Of a stretch of DNA of 38,880 bases, positions 7,650-16,285 are shown piece by piece (position 1 is the first letter of the stretch; each line of letters opens with the position of its first letter). Both the position numbers and the translations under genes were made by a program. The DNA is from an uncultured Alphaproteobacteria bacterium. Lineage in GTDB: Bacteria; Pseudomonadota; Alphaproteobacteria; Bin65. Under the pieces are notes generated by a model that saw only the letters and a program-made list of their open reading frames with translations, ran no database searches and had not been told where the DNA came from. Location of the stretch: positions 1 to 38,880 of the forward strand of contig CAMYMQ010000143.1 in NCBI GenBank assembly GCA_947259335.1, in the 5' to 3' direction.

Positions 7650-9119
7650 TCACGTGTCCTCCTTCAAAAGGTCCGGCTGCGCCGCGCCCGACTTCGCGAC
7701 CCGGCGCGGATCGCTGTCCAGCACAAGGCCCAGCTTGTCGATCATGCCCGCCACCTCGGCGATATCGTCCAGCAGCGTCGCCGGGTCGCGCCCGTTTTCC
7801 GCCGCCGCATCGAGCAGGGTTTCCGTGCCGGTTCGGATGCGCGTCAGGTCCGACATCGCGTCCTTCAGCGGATCGACCGGCTTAGGTTTCGGTGCGGTCC
7901 ATTCGGGGCGCTCCGCCTCGCGAAGCGCGCCCGCGACGATCCCCATCTCGTTGAACGCCGTCCAGGCAGGGCGGCAAAACTGGTGGATCATCACGTTCCG
8001 CTGATACCGCTCCAGAACCGACTGGAATTCGAGCCTGCCACCGCGCATGGACGAATAGTTCGCCTGGCTCATGTCGCCGGTCATCTGCTGGTACGTCACC
8101 CGCGACCCTGCGGCGATCTCGTGCGCCTTCACCCGGTGATACTCCGCGTGGCCGCCAACCGCATGCGGCGCGCCGAACGTCACTTCCTGGCCGGGCTTCA
8201 GGTATTTGATGATGCCGGGCTCCAGGCTCTCGACGAGACGCCCTTGGGCATCCTTTTCCGTGCCCGTCAGCGGGCTCTTGCCGGGACCTTCCGGCTGCGT
8301 CACAAAGGCCGCGAAGCACGCCTCGATCTTCTTGCGCAGAAGCTCCGCGTCCTCGTACTCGTCCAGGTCGCGCAGGCGCAGCAGGACAGGGGCCAGCGTC
8401 GGCACGCCGCGCACCTGTCCGGGGCGGCGTGCCTCGAAAATGTGCATCACCTCGCTCGCCGACACGCGCTTGGAGATGTGCGAGCGCCGCGAAAAGGGCG
8501 TCGCGTCGCCGGGGTGCGTCGGAAATAGCCAATAGGCCACGCGGCGGCCCAGGCGGTCGAACTCCACGCCCTGGATCACGATGTTCTTGTTGCGCAGGTC
8601 CTCGGTCTTCGCCGTATCCAGGTGATCGGGCTCCAGGACCTGAATCTGTAGCGGGACCGGCAAGCCGTCAGAGACGCGGCGTGTGCGGAACCGGACGAGA
8701 ACCTCGCCCGCCTCGTACTCAGTCCCCGACACCAGGCCCTGCAGTCCGTAAAAATCATATCGCCCATCGGCGTCGCAGGCGTCGGACCAGCGTTTAAACA
8801 CGTCCATGGCCTGCTGGGCCGCGCGCGGCACGATGCCTTTGCCCACGGCGTTCGCGACCCACACATCCTTGGAGCGCGCCGCATACGGGTTGTTCCGCAC
8901 CATGTCGCGCGAGCGGTCGCGCAGCAGTCCGAGCGCCGGGCCGATCTCCATGTTCGCGGAGTTCGGTCGCGTCCGCCAGCCGTCCGTGCGTCGACCGCGC
9001 TTGGCCGCCTCGTACTCGCGCGTCAGGCCATTGATCTGTTCGAGCGTCCAGCGGGCGTGCGCGCGCTTGGCCGCCGCATCCGGCGACACCACGGCAATCA
9101 ATCGTTCAAACACATTCAT
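7650..9119 (-). CDS. Phage portal protein, lambda family
   Basis: A 489-residue protein starting MNVFERLIAVVSPDAAAKRA. Portal proteins form the dodecameric ring at one capsid vertex through which DNA is pumped. The N-terminal region with RDRSRDMVRNNPYAARSKDV, the central EAGEVLVRFR, the segment QIQVLEPDHLD and EIAAGSRVTYQQMTGDMSQA are characteristic of lambda gpB-type portals. Length and position (between gpW-like protein and capsid gene) agree. The C-terminal 100 residues are helical and more variable. Four bases separate it from the gene upstream and one from the gene downstream. Confidence 0.92.
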   Translation of the reverse strand: MNVFERLIAVVSPDAAAKRAHARWTLEQINGLTREYEAAKRGRRTDGWRTRPNSANMEIGPALGLLRDRSRDMVRNNPYAARSKDVWVANAVGKGIVPRAAQQAMDVFKRWSDACDADGRYDFYGLQGLVSGTEYEAGEVLVRFRTRRVSDGLPVPLQIQVLEPDHLDTAKTEDLRNKNIVIQGVEFDRLGRRVAYWLFPTHPGDATPFSRRSHISKRVSASEVMHIFEARRPGQVRGVPTLAPVLLRLRDLDEYEDAELLRKKIEACFAAFVTQPEGPGKSPLTGTEKDAQGRLVESLEPGIIKYLKPGQEVTFGAPHAVGGHAEYHRVKAHEIAAGSRVTYQQMTGDMSQANYSSMRGGRLEFQSVLERYQRNVMIHQFCRPAWTAFNEMGIVAGALREAERPEWTAPKPKPVDPLKDAMSDLTRIRTGTETLLDAAAENGRDPATLLDDIAEVAGMIDKLGLVLDSDPRRVAKSGAAQPDLLKEDT

Positions 9120-9123
9120 CGGT

Positions 9124-9327
9124 TCAGCCTTTGGAAAATCCGCCCAGGGTGTAAGTCTGGACCGCCGTCGCGGACGATTGCAGGTCGGCCTTGACCATGT
9201 CGCGGACGCGCAGCAGTTCGTCGAGACTGCGGTACGTCACGGTGGTGTCGCCGTAGCGCACGGTCAGTTCGCCGGACGCTATGGCCGTGTTTAGTGCGTC
9301 CAGGTGCGCTTGCGTGAAATCGGCCAT
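9124..9327 (-). CDS. Head-tail joining protein gpW
   Basis: A 67-residue protein starting MADFTQAHLDALNTAIASGE and containing VRYGDTTVTYRSLDELLRVRD. This two-helix, one-hairpin small protein with a YGD..V.Y.S...L pattern is the gpW family, which sits between portal and tail and is needed for DNA retention. Its place between large terminase and portal is the lambda order. The length matches lambda gpW (68 residues). Confidence 0.88.
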   Translation of the reverse strand: MADFTQAHLDALNTAIASGELTVRYGDTTVTYRSLDELLRVRDMVKADLQSSATAVQTYTLGGFSKG

Positions 9328-9330
9328 CGT

Positions 9331-11310
9331 CTACCTCCGCAGCCAGTCCGTCCGCCGCTCGATATACGGCTCCGGCTCCGTCTCGTTCTCGTTGTTTTCG
9401 TCGCCAGTCGCCGCGCGTTCCGGTGCGACGGACAAGGCCAGCGCCTCAAGGTCCCCCTGCTCGCCCTGCGGCGGTACGGCGCGCTCGCGGGCCAGTTGCC
9501 GCCAGTCGTCTTCGGTCAGGTCCGGCACCTGCAAAAGCGGGTGCGCGGCTAAGGCCATGTTGTAGACCCGGCAGTCCAGGTAGTGGTTCGGACCTTTCTC
9601 GTGCCACACCCGCTGGGTCCGGCCCTTGTTGGTGACTTCCTTCAGAAACTCGTTAGTGATCTGGCGGAAGTAACCGTCGTCATGGAACTCCGAGAAGTGG
9701 CAATATCCGGGCGGGTCCTCGGTCTCGCCATCGGAAATTCCCAGCTTCCGCAGGTTGGCGTAAAACTTGGCCTTCAGCCCCCAGGTGCCGACGTGCCAAA
9801 CTTTGAGGCCGCGTCGCCGTTTCTTGCCTTGCCACGTCACGTCCTGATCGGTCGCGGTCGCAATGGCGGGCCGCCCCCATCCGTCCGCGCCCTTGAGCGC
9901 GAGCACCCCGGCGTGCCGACGCACGAATCCGTAAACGGCTTCGGTGTTGAAGCCGGAATCCACGCCAGCCAGATCGATGGTGCGGCGGTTCCCGTATGCG
10001 TCCGGATAGGACGCCAGAAACACACGCTCCAGCGACTGCCAGACGGGATTGTCGGCGGAGCCCGTGTCGCCCGGCAGGAAGCCGATGTCGATGGACCACG
10101 ACCGTTCGCCTGGCCCCCATGCGGCGACCTCGTAATAGATTCCGTCGCCCTGCACGTCGGCGGCGGCTGTCAGGACGAGCCCGCCGGACGGAATAAAGCG
10201 GCGCTGATGGGTCTCGCGGCGCGCGTACAGCCGGTTCCATTCCGGCGCGTCGCCGCGTTCCTCCCACGCCTCGCCCAGCCACAGGTTCACAAACGCTTTC
10301 AGCTTGCCGGGATCGTCCTTCGCCTTCAGGAAGGCTTCGGCGATCTTGTCCCAGGTGGTCAGCAGCGACACCAGCGCGTCGATGTGGTAGCTCGGGTGCT
10401 TTCCGGGGCCGGGCGCTTCCGGCACCCAGCGTCCCGCCAACACCATGGCGCGCTTCTCGTGATGTTCGATCACCGTGCCGCAGTGGGCGCAAACGTAGTG
10501 CGCCTGGTACGGCCACTCGGTCGAAAACTTGAGGCCGTGCGGCGTGTCCTTGCCGCCGAACACCAGCCGTTGATACTCCCCGCAGTGCGGGCAGGGCACC
10601 TGCCAGTAACGCTGGTCGCCCTCGTCGAAGGCCGCGTCGATGCGCGAGATACCCTTGATGGTGGGCGTCGATGCCTCGAACAGCATGTATTCGGCCGTGG
10701 CGTGGAAGGCGGTTTGCCGCGCCTTCGCCATCTCCATCGGGTCGCCCTGGCCGTCCAGGTCGAGCGGCCATTCGTCGATTTCGTCGCAGAACAAAAACTT
10801 GACGGTCTTCGACCGCAGGTCCGAGGCGCTGTTCGCCCCGGTGAGCGTCAGCGATCCGCCGGGATACCGCTTGTTGAGCGCGGTCGACGACGCCGCCGAG
10901 CGGCTCCGGTGCTGGCGCACCTTGCGGCGCAGCGGGTCCGTCGCCTCGATGGTCGGCGTCAGCTTCTCGCGGTTGAAGTCCTGCACCGACGTGATGGTCG
11001 GGAACACCACCATCGCCTTGGCGGGCGTCTTGTCGATGATGGACCCGACCCAGGCGATGCCCACTTCCGTAAGGCCCGTCTGCGCCGACTTCCGAACACT
11101 CACCCGGTTGTGCGGGCTCTCGGCGGCCAGGTTGTTCAGAATCTCCACGGCGTAAGGCGTCAATTCGGAGGACCAGCGGTGCCCGGCCTGCGGTCCGTCC
11201 GCGACCACCAGGTTCTCGGCGGCCCACGCGGCAGGCTCGATCACCTGATCCGGGGCCAGGCCGAGCGCCAGCGCGCCCGCGATTATCGCCAGGGTGCTTT
11301 TACGTTTCAT
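9331..11310 (-). CDS. Phage terminase large subunit, gpA family
   Basis: A 659-residue packaging motor. The ATPase half has a Walker A-like KSAQTGLT (residues 74-81) and Walker B FLFCDEID (172-179), with the coupling residue STPTIKG near 214-220. Two CxxC pairs (C240/C243, C274/C277) form a zinc ribbon. The C-terminal nuclease half shows acidic motifs LTAAADVQGDG and GVDSGFNTEAVY. These are hallmarks of the lambda gpA group. It overlaps the small subunit by 11 bases. The acidic tail (NENETEPEP) is typical of the portal-binding end. Confidence 0.95.
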   Translation of the reverse strand: MKRKSTLAIIAGALALGLAPDQVIEPAAWAAENLVVADGPQAGHRWSSELTPYAVEILNNLAAESPHNRVSVRKSAQTGLTEVGIAWVGSIIDKTPAKAMVVFPTITSVQDFNREKLTPTIEATDPLRRKVRQHRSRSAASSTALNKRYPGGSLTLTGANSASDLRSKTVKFLFCDEIDEWPLDLDGQGDPMEMAKARQTAFHATAEYMLFEASTPTIKGISRIDAAFDEGDQRYWQVPCPHCGEYQRLVFGGKDTPHGLKFSTEWPYQAHYVCAHCGTVIEHHEKRAMVLAGRWVPEAPGPGKHPSYHIDALVSLLTTWDKIAEAFLKAKDDPGKLKAFVNLWLGEAWEERGDAPEWNRLYARRETHQRRFIPSGGLVLTAAADVQGDGIYYEVAAWGPGERSWSIDIGFLPGDTGSADNPVWQSLERVFLASYPDAYGNRRTIDLAGVDSGFNTEAVYGFVRRHAGVLALKGADGWGRPAIATATDQDVTWQGKKRRRGLKVWHVGTWGLKAKFYANLRKLGISDGETEDPPGYCHFSEFHDDGYFRQITNEFLKEVTNKGRTQRVWHEKGPNHYLDCRVYNMALAAHPLLQVPDLTEDDWRQLARERAVPPQGEQGDLEALALSVAPERAATGDENNENETEPEPYIERRTDWLRR

Positions 11311-11860
11311 CTTCCGCCAACAGGTTCAGGCTTTCCACCACCATGGATTCCAGGTTGCGGACCTTCTGCTTCAGCAGAGCCCGCACCGCTTCCGCGCCGC
11401 CGTTCCGGGCGGCTGCGTCCAACTCGTCCGCCCAGCCGATCACACCGTCGAGGCCCTGCCGGATTTTCCGGCCAGACGCCACCATGGCGTCCTCGACCTC
11501 GCGCTTGGGCAGCCACTGCCCCAACTGGCGCTCGTATTCCAGTTGAGCCATTTTGGCCTGGTACGCCTCGCGCGCCGTCCGGGCCTTGGTAAACGAAAGG
11601 CCGCCCGCGCCTGGGACGGCCTGCTGTTCCGATTCCGGCTCCTGGTCCGGCTCGTCCGCGCCCTCGACCGCGTGCGGCTGGGGATGCGTCTCGGCCATGC
11701 GGCGGGCCGGGTCTCCGTTCTGGCGGCGCTCGTAATCGGCCTCGGCAAAATCGACCTGGCCGTCAGCGGTAAGCGGAATCTTGCCCTGCTTCACCAGCTT
11801 GTTGACGGCCTGTTTCGAGATACCGGCATGCCGCGCATAGGCCGCTTGGCTTCCGATCAT
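11300..11860 (-). CDS. Phage terminase small subunit (Nu1-like)
   Basis: A 186-residue DNA-recognition subunit. Residues 4-45 (QAAYARHAGISKQAVNKLVK then QVDFAEADYERRQ) form a winged helix of the Nu1/excisionase type that binds the packaging site. Residues 90-180 are a coiled-coil-like dimerisation region (REAYQAKMAQLEYERQLGQW). A Pro/Glu-rich linker joins them. GAGGTGAGAC before ATG 11860 is a good ribosome binding site and lies in the end of the methyltransferase gene, so the two are probably co-transcribed. Confidence 0.85.
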   Translation of the reverse strand: MIGSQAAYARHAGISKQAVNKLVKQGKIPLTADGQVDFAEADYERRQNGDPARRMAETHPQPHAVEGADEPDQEPESEQQAVPGAGGLSFTKARTAREAYQAKMAQLEYERQLGQWLPKREVEDAMVASGRKIRQGLDGVIGWADELDAAARNGGAEAVRALLKQKVRNLESMVVESLNLLAEDET

Positions 11861-11868
11861 GTCTCACC

Positions 11869-13168
11869 TCAAGCTGTTCCGTCGCGCCGCGTCCGCTCCA
11901 CCTCCGTAAAGGTCCGTCCGGATTCCTCCAGGATCGCGGTCTGGCCGGTGAATTCCTGCCAGCGGCGCACGATCACATCTACGTATCGCGGGTCCAGTTC
12001 CACGAGCCGGGCCGCTCGGCCCCGGCGCTCGCAGGCGATCAGCGTGGACCCGGACCCGCCGAACACGTCCAACACCACGTCGCCCTTGCGGCTGCTGTTG
12101 CGTAGCGCCTTCTCGATCAGGCGAACCGGCTTCTGCGTCGGGTGCACGTATGCCCCCGTCGCCTCGCGCCCCATCGACCACACGTCCGATTGGCTCTTGT
12201 CGCCGAACCATGGGCCGCGCCCGCAGTAAAAAACAAACTCATGCTGCGGTCGGTAGTGCGCGTTGCCGAGCCCGATGCTTTTCTTGTCCCAGACGATGCA
12301 CGCCGAAATGTCGAGGCCGATGTCCGCCATGGCCGCCTCGAACTCCGCGTAGGTCCGCCAGGGAAAGCAGACGTACACCGGGGCCGTTTCCTTCGCCTCC
12401 GCCACCGCGCAGCCGACCGCGTCGCGCACCAGCGCAATCAACTCGTCGCCGCGCTTGTCGTCGTTCATGATCATGCCGTGCGCCTTGACGCGTGCACCCT
12501 TCGGCGACGACCCGGCGGCCCGTCCGTCGCCGAAGGTTATGCCGTAGGGCGGGTCGGTGAAAACGAGGTCCACCAAGCCCCCCCCCCTGCAGCGCGTCAA
12601 GCGTTGCCGGGTCCGTGGAGTCGCCGCAGATAAGCCGGTGCGCGCCCATGACCCACACGTCGCCCAAAACCGAAACCGGGTCGGGCTTCGCCTCCGGCGC
12701 TGCGTCCGGGTCGGGTTCGCCGTCTCCGCCGTCTCCCGCTTCGGGCTCCGGCTCGACCAGCAGCTTGGCGATCTCCTTTTCGTCGAAGCCGAGGCCGCCC
12801 ATGTCGAAGTCCTTCTCCGCCAGGTCCGCGACCTCGATGCGCAGCAGGTCCTCGTCCCATCCGGACAGTTCCGCCGTCTTGTTGTCGGCCAGAATGTAAG
12901 CCCGTTTCTCGTCCTCGGTGAGGTGGGCCAGCGGCACCACCGGAACCGTCTCCATGCCCAGCCGCTTCGCTGCCAGCACGCGACCGTGGCCAGCAATGAT
13001 TCCGCCCGCCGTGTCGATCAGCACCGGGTTGTTGAACCCATACCGTCCGATGCTCGCCGCCAGTACGCTGACCTGCTCGTCGGAGTGCGTCCGCGCGTTC
13101 CGCGCATAGGGCACCAGATCGGCGACGGCCCGCCACTCGATCTTGCCCGCTCCGACTTTCAGTTCCAT
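11869..13168 (-). pseudogene. ParB-domain DNA adenine methyltransferase, split by a frameshift at a run of ten C/G
   Basis: Two frames join into one protein. Frame one (from ATG 13168) has a ParB-like domain, DLVPYARNARTHSDEQV and GGIIAGHGRVLAAKRLG, then GAHRLICGDST. Frame two continues with DLVFTDPPYG (motif IV), WDKKSIG, HPTQKPVRLIEKAL and DVFGGSGST (motif I), to the stop at 11869. The order IV before I marks a beta-class amino-methyltransferase; DPPY favours N6-adenine. The shift falls in a run of ten G on the coding strand (12578-12587); nine would restore the frame. It may be a sequencing error, a true mutation, slippage-based phase variation or transcriptional slippage. In function it would methylate phage DNA and guard it from restriction. 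Confidence 0.85.
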
Positions 13169-13328
13169 GCGCGCACCCGTCCACCATCGGGTCAACCCGC
13201 GTCCCCGCGATGGTCAACCCGGTCAACCGCCGTCAACCTTGTTTTAAAAGCTGAAAACTACCGAACTCCGGCGCCCTCGCCACCCGTATACCAAGATCGC
13301 CGGGAAGGACCCGCGCATTCGAAAAAGC

Positions 13329-13363
13329 GAAGCCCCGCCGGGCGCAGGTCCCGGCGGGGCTTC
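13329..13363 (-). terminator. Strong hairpin with T-run, terminator on the minus strand
   Basis: A perfect 14-bp inverted repeat (GAAGCCCCGCCGGG with its complement) around a 7-base loop. Read on the minus strand it is followed by GCTTTTTCG. It lies in the roughly 310-base non-coding gap between the 207-residue gene and the ParB-methyltransferase, so it may separate early from late transcription unless an antiterminator acts. I saw no gene in the gap. Confidence 0.75.
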
Positions 13364-13405
13364 GAGGTAACAGGGAGGCTTCACGTCTGGGAGACGATCC
13401 AAAGC

Positions 13406-13445
13406 AAAAGGCCCGCGAGCCGTCGTCGGGCTGCGGACCTTTTTT
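13406..13445. terminator. Bidirectional hairpin terminator
   Basis: An imperfect inverted repeat beginning AAAAGGCCCGC and ending GCGGACCTTTTTT. T-runs flank the stem on either strand (six T on plus, four on minus). It lies 37 bases after the stop of the 207-residue minus-strand gene and 43 bases before the stronger hairpin at 13329-13363, forming a tandem terminator. Confidence 0.6.
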
Positions 13446-13481
13446 AGGATGGTTGAACCATGTCAAACAAATCCCCACTTG

Positions 13482-14105
13482 TCAACCCCCCTCTTTCATC
13501 CATGGGGTGCGTGGCGCGTCCGGGCCGGTGACCTCGTGGCTGTCCAGGTGGCGCAACTTATCGGCCAGCGCGGCAAGCGCGTCCCACCACTCGACATAGA
13601 CCCCGCGCACGAACTCAAGATGATCCGGTTCCGGGTCGTATTGCAGCAGGCAATAGGCTGGCTTCCGGCAGGTGTCGGGATCGAAGTACTCCATCACCGG
13701 CTTGCCGTTGGCCCGCAGCATCGGCTTCGGGCCGATCTTCGCCCCCGGCATCCAGTCCGGCCTTCCGCCGGTCTTGGCGAACTCGATCAGCAGTCCGATC
13801 CACAGCGGCTTGAGGGTGCGCACGGCATCGTGGGTGGCCTCGGCGGCGGGGTGGATGTCGTTGGTCCCGAACATCGACGACCCGGCGCAGTCGATCTTTG
13901 TTCCGAGCAGCCCGTTGTTCTCGATGGCGATCAGGTTGCTGCGGCAGCCCGCCGGGTACAGACCGGCGACCACCCGGCGGTTCACCGCGTCCGCCGCCTG
14001 ATCCTGATAGGTCCACCGGAGCAGTTCCTCGACATCCACCGCCTTGCGGTAGCTGCGAGGGTTGCGAGGGTCTGCGAGGGTATCGTGCGAGGGTTTATAT
14101 CCCAT
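13482..14105 (-). CDS. Conserved-looking phage protein of unknown function
   Basis: A 207-residue protein starting MGYKPSHDTLADPRNPRSYR, chosen because AAAGGGA lies five bases before ATG 14105; the TTG at 14123 lacks such a site. It has DPDTCRKPAYCLLQYDPEPD and EFVRGVYVEWWDALAALADK, suggesting a compact alpha/beta domain, plus AGCRSNLIAIENNGLLGTKI. I do not recognise the family. Its first codons are made of the GCGAGGGT repeats described at 14055-14291, so its translation start lies inside the candidate origin. It follows the helicase gene and ends before a double terminator, so it closes the early replication operon. Confidence 0.65.
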   Translation of the reverse strand: MGYKPSHDTLADPRNPRSYRKAVDVEELLRWTYQDQAADAVNRRVVAGLYPAGCRSNLIAIENNGLLGTKIDCAGSSMFGTNDIHPAAEATHDAVRTLKPLWIGLLIEFAKTGGRPDWMPGAKIGPKPMLRANGKPVMEYFDPDTCRKPAYCLLQYDPEPDHLEFVRGVYVEWWDALAALADKLRHLDSHEVTGPDAPRTPWMKEGG

Positions 14106-14291
14106 ATTTCCCTTTATTTTCAAAACCTTATTATCTCCCTGCGAGGGTTGCGATAGTTATGTCAGGTCGTCTCGTGTATGCGCGCACACACCCGTGAGGG
14201 CTGGAAAAACCCTCGCAACCCTCGCAACCCTCGCAACCTATTGATTTCAAAGCCTCTATTTCCTGCGAGGGTCTGCGAGGGTTGCGAGGGT
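14055..14291. repeat. Iteron array (GCGAGGGT) with AT-rich patch, candidate phage replication origin
   Basis: Eleven exact copies of GCGAGGGT: direct at 14055, 14064, 14074, 14087, 14141, 14265, 14275 and 14284; inverted at 14209, 14218 and 14227. Spacing within clusters is 9, 10 or 13 bases. Between clusters is an AT-rich stretch (14091-14137). The array fills the gap after the helicase gene and enters the next gene's start. Iterons plus an AT-rich unwinding region next to a primase-helicase operon is the usual make-up of a theta-type phage origin. A regulatory role is the alternative. Confidence 0.65.
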
Positions 14292-15812
14292 TTAGCCGTA
14301 ATCATCCGGCCCATCCACGGGCGGCGGGTCGCTCGACGCCTCCGGCACGTTGGCCAGCCGCACGTTCATGTAGACGCGGATGCGCCCGTCCGACTTCTCG
14401 ACGCCGCGCTCCGGCATCGCCCGTCCGAATGCCGTCAGTGACCAGGGCCGCTCCGCATTCGCCGCGCACCACGCCTTATATGCCTCGTACATAACCGACG
14501 CCTGGACGCTCTCGTTCGGCACCGGCTCGACGCACTCGGTAATGAACCGGCCCAACGGATCGCTGTCCGCCCGGTATTCGTCCGTCGCTGCCCGCACCCG
14601 GTCGGGCACCACCAGCCCGCGCTCCAGCCATATCCGCACGCCGTCGAGCACCCAGTTGAGCACCCCGTTGCGCTCGGCCCACAGCTTGGCAGGCAGGTCC
14701 TTGTCCTGTTCCTCGTCGGGCACGTTCACCTCCCACGGCACGAGCAGGAAGCGCCGCCAGATGCCCCGGTCCTGCCCCCGGATCGCGGGCTTGTGGTTGC
14801 CCGACAGGGTGAGTTTGAACTGCGGCACGAAATCGAAGAATCCGTGGTTGAGGTGGCGGACGGTGATTTCCTCGCCGCCCGTGATGGCCTTGATGGTCGC
14901 CTCGGCGAACCGCGCGCCCTTCTCCGGCTCCGAGGCCCGCACCAGCCGCGCGCCGGGCAGCCGCGCCAGGTCCGGTGTGGCCTCCGCGCCCCGCTTGCGG
15001 TCGTCGCGCAGCAGCGACGCGAACGGCAACGAGACCGAGTACGGCCCCATCATCTTGGCGATCAGGTCGATGAACACCGATTTGCCGTTGCCGCCCTCGC
15101 CATAGTTGAACACCAGCTTCTGTTCCGACGTGACGCCGGTCAGGCAGTATCCGGTCCACACCTGCAGGAACAGGCGGATGTCGGAATCCGGCTGCACTTC
15201 CTCCAGAAAGCGCAGGAAGTTCGGGCACGTGGCGTCCGGGTCGAACTCCACATCCATGATCTTGGCCAGCCGGTCGTCGCGGCTGTGCTCGCGCAATTCG
15301 TCGCACGCGCCTTCCATCCGCAGCGTCCCGTTCTTCACGTTCAACAGCAGCGGGTCGTCGTCCATCATCTCCGGCGGGACCGAGATATAGGGCGTGGCCT
15401 CCGTCACCATGGCGTCCAGCTTCGTCCGGTTGCCCGACGCCATGGACCATTTGAACAGGTCCTCCAGCTTCTTCTCCCAGTCACCCGCCGCCATGGTGTC
15501 CGGCTTGCCCCGCTTCTGCAGCGCCGCCACCTCCTCCATGATCGAGCGCGCCGTCTCGTGCGCGCGCTGCTTCACGATCTCGTCGGCCCCCTCCGGGCTC
15601 CAGTGCGTCTCGGCCCAGTGGTGCCAGCCCACCTCGCGAACATGCAGCAGGTCGTGGCCGTGCCGCGCCAACAGCCGCTCGGCGTTGCCGAGGTCGTTGC
15701 GCTCCTTTTCGGCCAGGGCCAGGTTCACGTCGCCGCCTCCGCCGCCACCCGAAAACCGGACGATCTCGGCGTTGCCGACCGCTTGTTTGATGGCGTTTTC
15801 ACCCTGGCCCAT
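14292..15812 (-). CDS. P4-family phage primase/helicase (D5-type ATPase)
   Basis: A 506-residue protein. GGAGGTGCG before ATG 15812 fixes the start; an upstream extension in frame is low-complexity Arg/Gly shadow. Residues 50-210 are a D5_N-like region (LLLNVKNGTLRME, FLEEVQPDSDIRLFLQVWTG). Residues 233-245 hold the Walker A VFNYGEGGNGKS, followed by Walker B-like GARLVRASEPEKGARF, sensor KLTLSGNHKP and arginine-finger region RGIWRRFLLVPW. These are signatures of the superfamily 3 helicase of phage P4 and poxvirus D5. It would unwind DNA at the origin, working with the separate CHC2 primase upstream. Its stop abuts the iterons. Confidence 0.92.
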   Translation of the reverse strand: MGQGENAIKQAVGNAEIVRFSGGGGGGDVNLALAEKERNDLGNAERLLARHGHDLLHVREVGWHHWAETHWSPEGADEIVKQRAHETARSIMEEVAALQKRGKPDTMAAGDWEKKLEDLFKWSMASGNRTKLDAMVTEATPYISVPPEMMDDDPLLLNVKNGTLRMEGACDELREHSRDDRLAKIMDVEFDPDATCPNFLRFLEEVQPDSDIRLFLQVWTGYCLTGVTSEQKLVFNYGEGGNGKSVFIDLIAKMMGPYSVSLPFASLLRDDRKRGAEATPDLARLPGARLVRASEPEKGARFAEATIKAITGGEEITVRHLNHGFFDFVPQFKLTLSGNHKPAIRGQDRGIWRRFLLVPWEVNVPDEEQDKDLPAKLWAERNGVLNWVLDGVRIWLERGLVVPDRVRAATDEYRADSDPLGRFITECVEPVPNESVQASVMYEAYKAWCAANAERPWSLTAFGRAMPERGVEKSDGRIRVYMNVRLANVPEASSDPPPVDGPDDYG

Positions 15813-15841
15813 CGCACCTCCGTTTTTCTTGTCGTTGCCGC

Positions 15842-16285
15842 TCAAAACAGGCTCCCCTGCGATCCCTTTGCTGATCCCCGCGCGGGCCGTTCCGGGCGCG
15901 GCGCTTTGGCCGCCCCGCCCACGGCTGGGGCCGGTTCGGGGTTGTGTTGCTTTTTCTCCACCTGGGCCCGCGCGTGCTCGGCGCAGTACCACCGGCCCAG
16001 ATATCGATCCGCGTCCGGCGCACCGCGCTTTTCGGCACGGGCGTAGCGCGTCAGTTCGCAATCGAAGCCATGACTGCCCCACCTGTCGCATCCGGGGTGC
16101 TGGCAGTAGTGGATAAACCGCCCCCCATCATCGAAGTGCGGGGCGTCGTGATGTGGCTTGTTCGGCGAAGCGTTCGAACGCGGCGCGTCCGATGCTCCGT
16201 GAGGCCGATTGCCACCCCTGTCCGCTACCGGGGGGGCGGAGCGTCCCGTTTCACCCGTCTGCGGCCTTTTCTGCGGCGCGGTCAT
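15842..16285 (-). CDS. Small Cys/His-rich phage protein of unknown function
   Basis: A 147-residue protein whose ATG overlaps the stop of the methyltransferase gene (ATGA). The first 45 residues and last 35 are disordered-looking, rich in Pro, Arg, Ala and Asn. The middle has YCQHPGCDRWGSHGFDC and WYCAEHARA, a plausible zinc-binding core of Cys and His pairs. Such proteins are common beside phage DNA-replication genes and may bind nucleic acid. The function is unknown. Confidence 0.65.
   Translation of the reverse strand: MTAPQKRPQTGETGRSAPPVADRGGNRPHGASDAPRSNASPNKPHHDAPHFDDGGRFIHYCQHPGCDRWGSHGFDCELTRYARAEKRGAPDADRYLGRWYCAEHARAQVEKKQHNPEPAPAVGGAAKAPRPERPARGSAKGSQGSLF

Noticed and set aside
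5855-7885. 676-residue open frame on the plus strand across the capsid gene
   Set aside because: Gly/Arg/His-rich composition and no motif; it mirrors the protease-capsid frame on the other strand and is caused by high G+C.
14055-14291. CRISPR array
   Set aside because: The repeats are eight bases, with no unique spacers of regular length, and there are no cas genes.
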